Assembly: GCF_003464085.1 (NCBI RefSeq)
Contig: NZ_QSDR01000040.1
Coordinates: forward strand, 1-34,832
Length of the DNA: 34,832 bases
Reading direction: 5' to 3'
Origin: Clostridium sp. AM58-1XD
GTDB taxonomy: Bacteria > Bacillota > Clostridia > Lachnospirales > Lachnospiraceae
The position numbers and the translations under genes were made by a program. The notes beneath the pieces are model-generated. The model saw only the letters and a list, made by a program, of their open reading frames with translations, searched no databases and was not told the DNA's origin. Below, piece by piece: positions 33,060 to 34,832 of this stretch. Every line of letters starts with the position of its first letter. Positions within the stretch are counted from its first letter, which is position 1.

Positions 33060-34784
33060 ATGAAGAAAAGTTGGGCGCTTATTATAATGGTGATGATACT
33101 GGGCACAGGTATTGCTGCCGGATGCAGCAGAGATGACTGGGAAATCACAACAGAAGAAGCAGAGAGCGGAAATTCTGAGACAGCAGAAGGCACCCAGGGA
33201 ACAAGAGAAAAGTTTCTGGGAATCATAACAAATATAGATGGCAGTACAATTACGGTAAGTGTTGAAGAGGAGATATCCGAAGAACGCAGGAAAGAAACGT
33301 TGAATAAGAAAGGGCAGGATCAGGGAGAAAAACAGGAGCCGCTGTCTGATATGCCGGAAGGAGTAACCGATCTGCGCGTGCAGGAAGAGGTCGTGGTGTT
33401 CGACCTTTCGCCGGAAATCAGAATTTGCAAGGCGGAGGAAGGGAAACAGGTAGAAATTGAAGCCCAGGAGCTAAAAGAAGGGGATTTTGTTAAACTGGAA
33501 CGAGAGAACGGAATGGTGACGTTTATGCTCGTTATGAACGGCATGCCGGGTATGAATAAAACAGAGATCAGGGGAGAGGATGCAGTTCTTGACGGCGCTT
33601 ATACTCTGGAAGGAGAGACGGCAGACTCGTCTGGGGAAAAATTTGCTTCGGAAATGCCCGATCAGAATGCGGTTCTTGTGAAAGCGAAGGGAAGTCTTCA
33701 GCTGACTAATGCAGACGTAAGTAAGACTGGAAGCACTAGCAGCCAGGATGACAGCAGTTTTTTTGGTGTGAATGCGGCTGTCGCAGCGATTGGCGGCGGA
33801 AGGATACAGTTACAGGATACGACAGTAGAATCAGATGGAGAGGGAACGAATGCGGTATTTGCATCTGGAAACGGAACCGAAATTACGGGACATAATCTCA
33901 AAATCTCTACAAACGGAGTGGCTTCCAGAGGATTAACGGCAGCCGACAGAGGAATTATTACAGCCGTAAATACGGATATTGCAACAGAGGACAGCCAAAG
34001 CGCGCCTGCAGCCGCCATAAAAAAAGGAATTCTCAGCTTAAAAGAAGGAATTTTATCCTCAGCAGGGGAGGAAAGCCCCTGTATCTATTCAGAGGGAACG
34101 GTGAACGCTGAGAACGTGACAGGAACAGCGGACAGCAGCAGAATTCTCGTAATAGAAGGGAGCAGTTCAGCAGTATTGAAGCAATGCGCCCTGACAGGTG
34201 CCGGGAGTACGGGAATACTGATCTGTCGGAAAGCAGTATCCGACGATGAAAGCGGAACAGCCATGCTTCATATTATGGATTCCATCCTCACGACATCATC
34301 GGGAGGGCCTATGTTTTACATTGTTAAAACAGATGCAGAGATCATAATATCCAATTCTGCCCTCAATTTTGACAGCGGTATTCTCGCTCAGGTATCCGGC
34401 CGTAATGTTATGAACAGGAAGCAGGTGGAGAAAAGGGGCGGTACACTTACTTTGACGGCTAACAGCCAGGAGCTGAAGGGAGACATTATCTGTGATGAAA
34501 TCAGCGGGATTACGCTGAAATTGACGGTAAACAGCGTTCTGGAAGGGGCGGTAAATGGAGAGGGACAGTCGAAGGCTGTGGAAGTAAATCTGGATCCGAC
34601 ATCATCATGGATTGTGACAGGGGATTCCCATATTGCAGTTCTTAGAAATGAACAGGCTGACAACAGCAACATCCAATCGAATGGATATACAATATTTTAT
34701 GATTCCAGCCGGGAGGAAAACAGTTGGCTGGGGGGAGAAACAATTGAACTACAGGATGGAGGAAAAATAGCACCTGAACAATGA
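33060..34784 (+). CDS. Large secreted lipoprotein with beta-helix-like repeats
   Basis: This 574-aa protein starts at an ATG behind AAAGGGAAG. A lipoprotein signal (KKSWALIIMVMILGTGIAAGC) gives a lipidated Cys at residue 22, so it is surface anchored. After an acidic linker (TTEEAESGNSETAEGTQG), residues 50-160 form a small beta-rich segment (GIITNIDGSTITVSVEEE). From about 180 on there are many short strands with Asn, Ser and Thr-rich turns (LQLTNADVSKTG, IQLQDTTVESDG, AVLKQCALTGAG, HIMDSILTTSSG), resembling a parallel beta-helix as in pectate-lyase-like adhesins. No catalytic motif was recognised. A substrate-binding or adhesion role is only a guess. It stands alone downstream of sbcC. Confidence 0.75.
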   Translation: MKKSWALIIMVMILGTGIAAGCSRDDWEITTEEAESGNSETAEGTQGTREKFLGIITNIDGSTITVSVEEEISEERRKETLNKKGQDQGEKQEPLSDMPEGVTDLRVQEEVVVFDLSPEIRICKAEEGKQVEIEAQELKEGDFVKLERENGMVTFMLVMNGMPGMNKTEIRGEDAVLDGAYTLEGETADSSGEKFASEMPDQNAVLVKAKGSLQLTNADVSKTGSTSSQDDSSFFGVNAAVAAIGGGRIQLQDTTVESDGEGTNAVFASGNGTEITGHNLKISTNGVASRGLTAADRGIITAVNTDIATEDSQSAPAAAIKKGILSLKEGILSSAGEESPCIYSEGTVNAENVTGTADSSRILVIEGSSSAVLKQCALTGAGSTGILICRKAVSDDESGTAMLHIMDSILTTSSGGPMFYIVKTDAEIIISNSALNFDSGILAQVSGRNVMNRKQVEKRGGTLTLTANSQELKGDIICDEISGITLKLTVNSVLEGAVNGEGQSKAVEVNLDPTSSWIVTGDSHIAVLRNEQADNSNIQSNGYTIFYDSSREENSWLGGETIELQDGGKIAPEQ

Positions 34785-34832
34785 ACGGAAATAAGAACTA
34801 TTAATTTTAAACTATTTATATAAAATTTAAAC

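Noticed and set aside
1..34832. tRNA, rRNA, phage or plasmid replication genes
   Set aside because: Nothing with the required structure or protein motifs was recognised on either strand.

Overview
The window looks like chromosomal DNA of a gut-type Clostridia, most likely Lachnospiraceae. The evidence is an NfnAB transhydrogenase, the paired Fe-S scaffold-like and GGGtGRT genes, TrkAH, SbcCD, AGGAGG ribosome sites, moderate GC and a queuine-salvage locus of the kind described in Clostridioides difficile. This assignment is inference; no rRNA, tRNA, plasmid or phage marker was seen.

Layout. 1-5.0 kb: iron alcohol dehydrogenase, aldose 1-epimerase-like protein and nfnAB, with intrinsic terminators. 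5.2-11.4 kb: a probable ureide or N-carbamoyl amino acid locus (DAACS symporter, M20 amidase, DUF3830 protein, PucR regulator, and a second, degenerate M20 gene). 11.4-15.2 kb: an AraC/GyrI-like regulator divergent from two overlapping MATE genes. 15.3-17.1 kb: Fe-S scaffold-like protein plus GGGtGRT protein. 17.1-18.5 kb: three tandem modules, each with a minus-strand 28-codon membrane peptide gene facing a plus-strand small RNA. They have the layout of Fst/par type I toxin-antitoxin systems. 18.5-20.2 kb: a broken MORN-repeat lipoprotein and an unknown protein. 20.3-22.8 kb: a preQ1-I riboswitch with tandem terminators, then nucleoside hydrolase, ECF S component and radical SAM enzyme, matching queuosine/queuine salvage. 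22.9-25.4 kb: UreI/AmiS channel, YHYH-domain secreted protein and HSL-type esterase. 25.6-28.4 kb: trkA-trkH. 28.6-33.0 kb: sbcD-sbcC. 33.1-34.8 kb: a large secreted lipoprotein.

Two things stand out. First, in the three small-RNA/peptide modules, each RNA carries its own diverged copy of the antisense of its cognate peptide's start region. The modules are also separated by short copies resembling the 3' end of the GGGtGRT gene. Second, six genes (nfnB, the DUF3830 gene, the second M20 gene, the YHYH gene, sbcD and sbcC) each carry an apparent single-base frameshift in otherwise conserved sequence. That density points to assembly indels rather than six independent gene losses, although the second M20 gene also carries real substitutions at catalytic positions.
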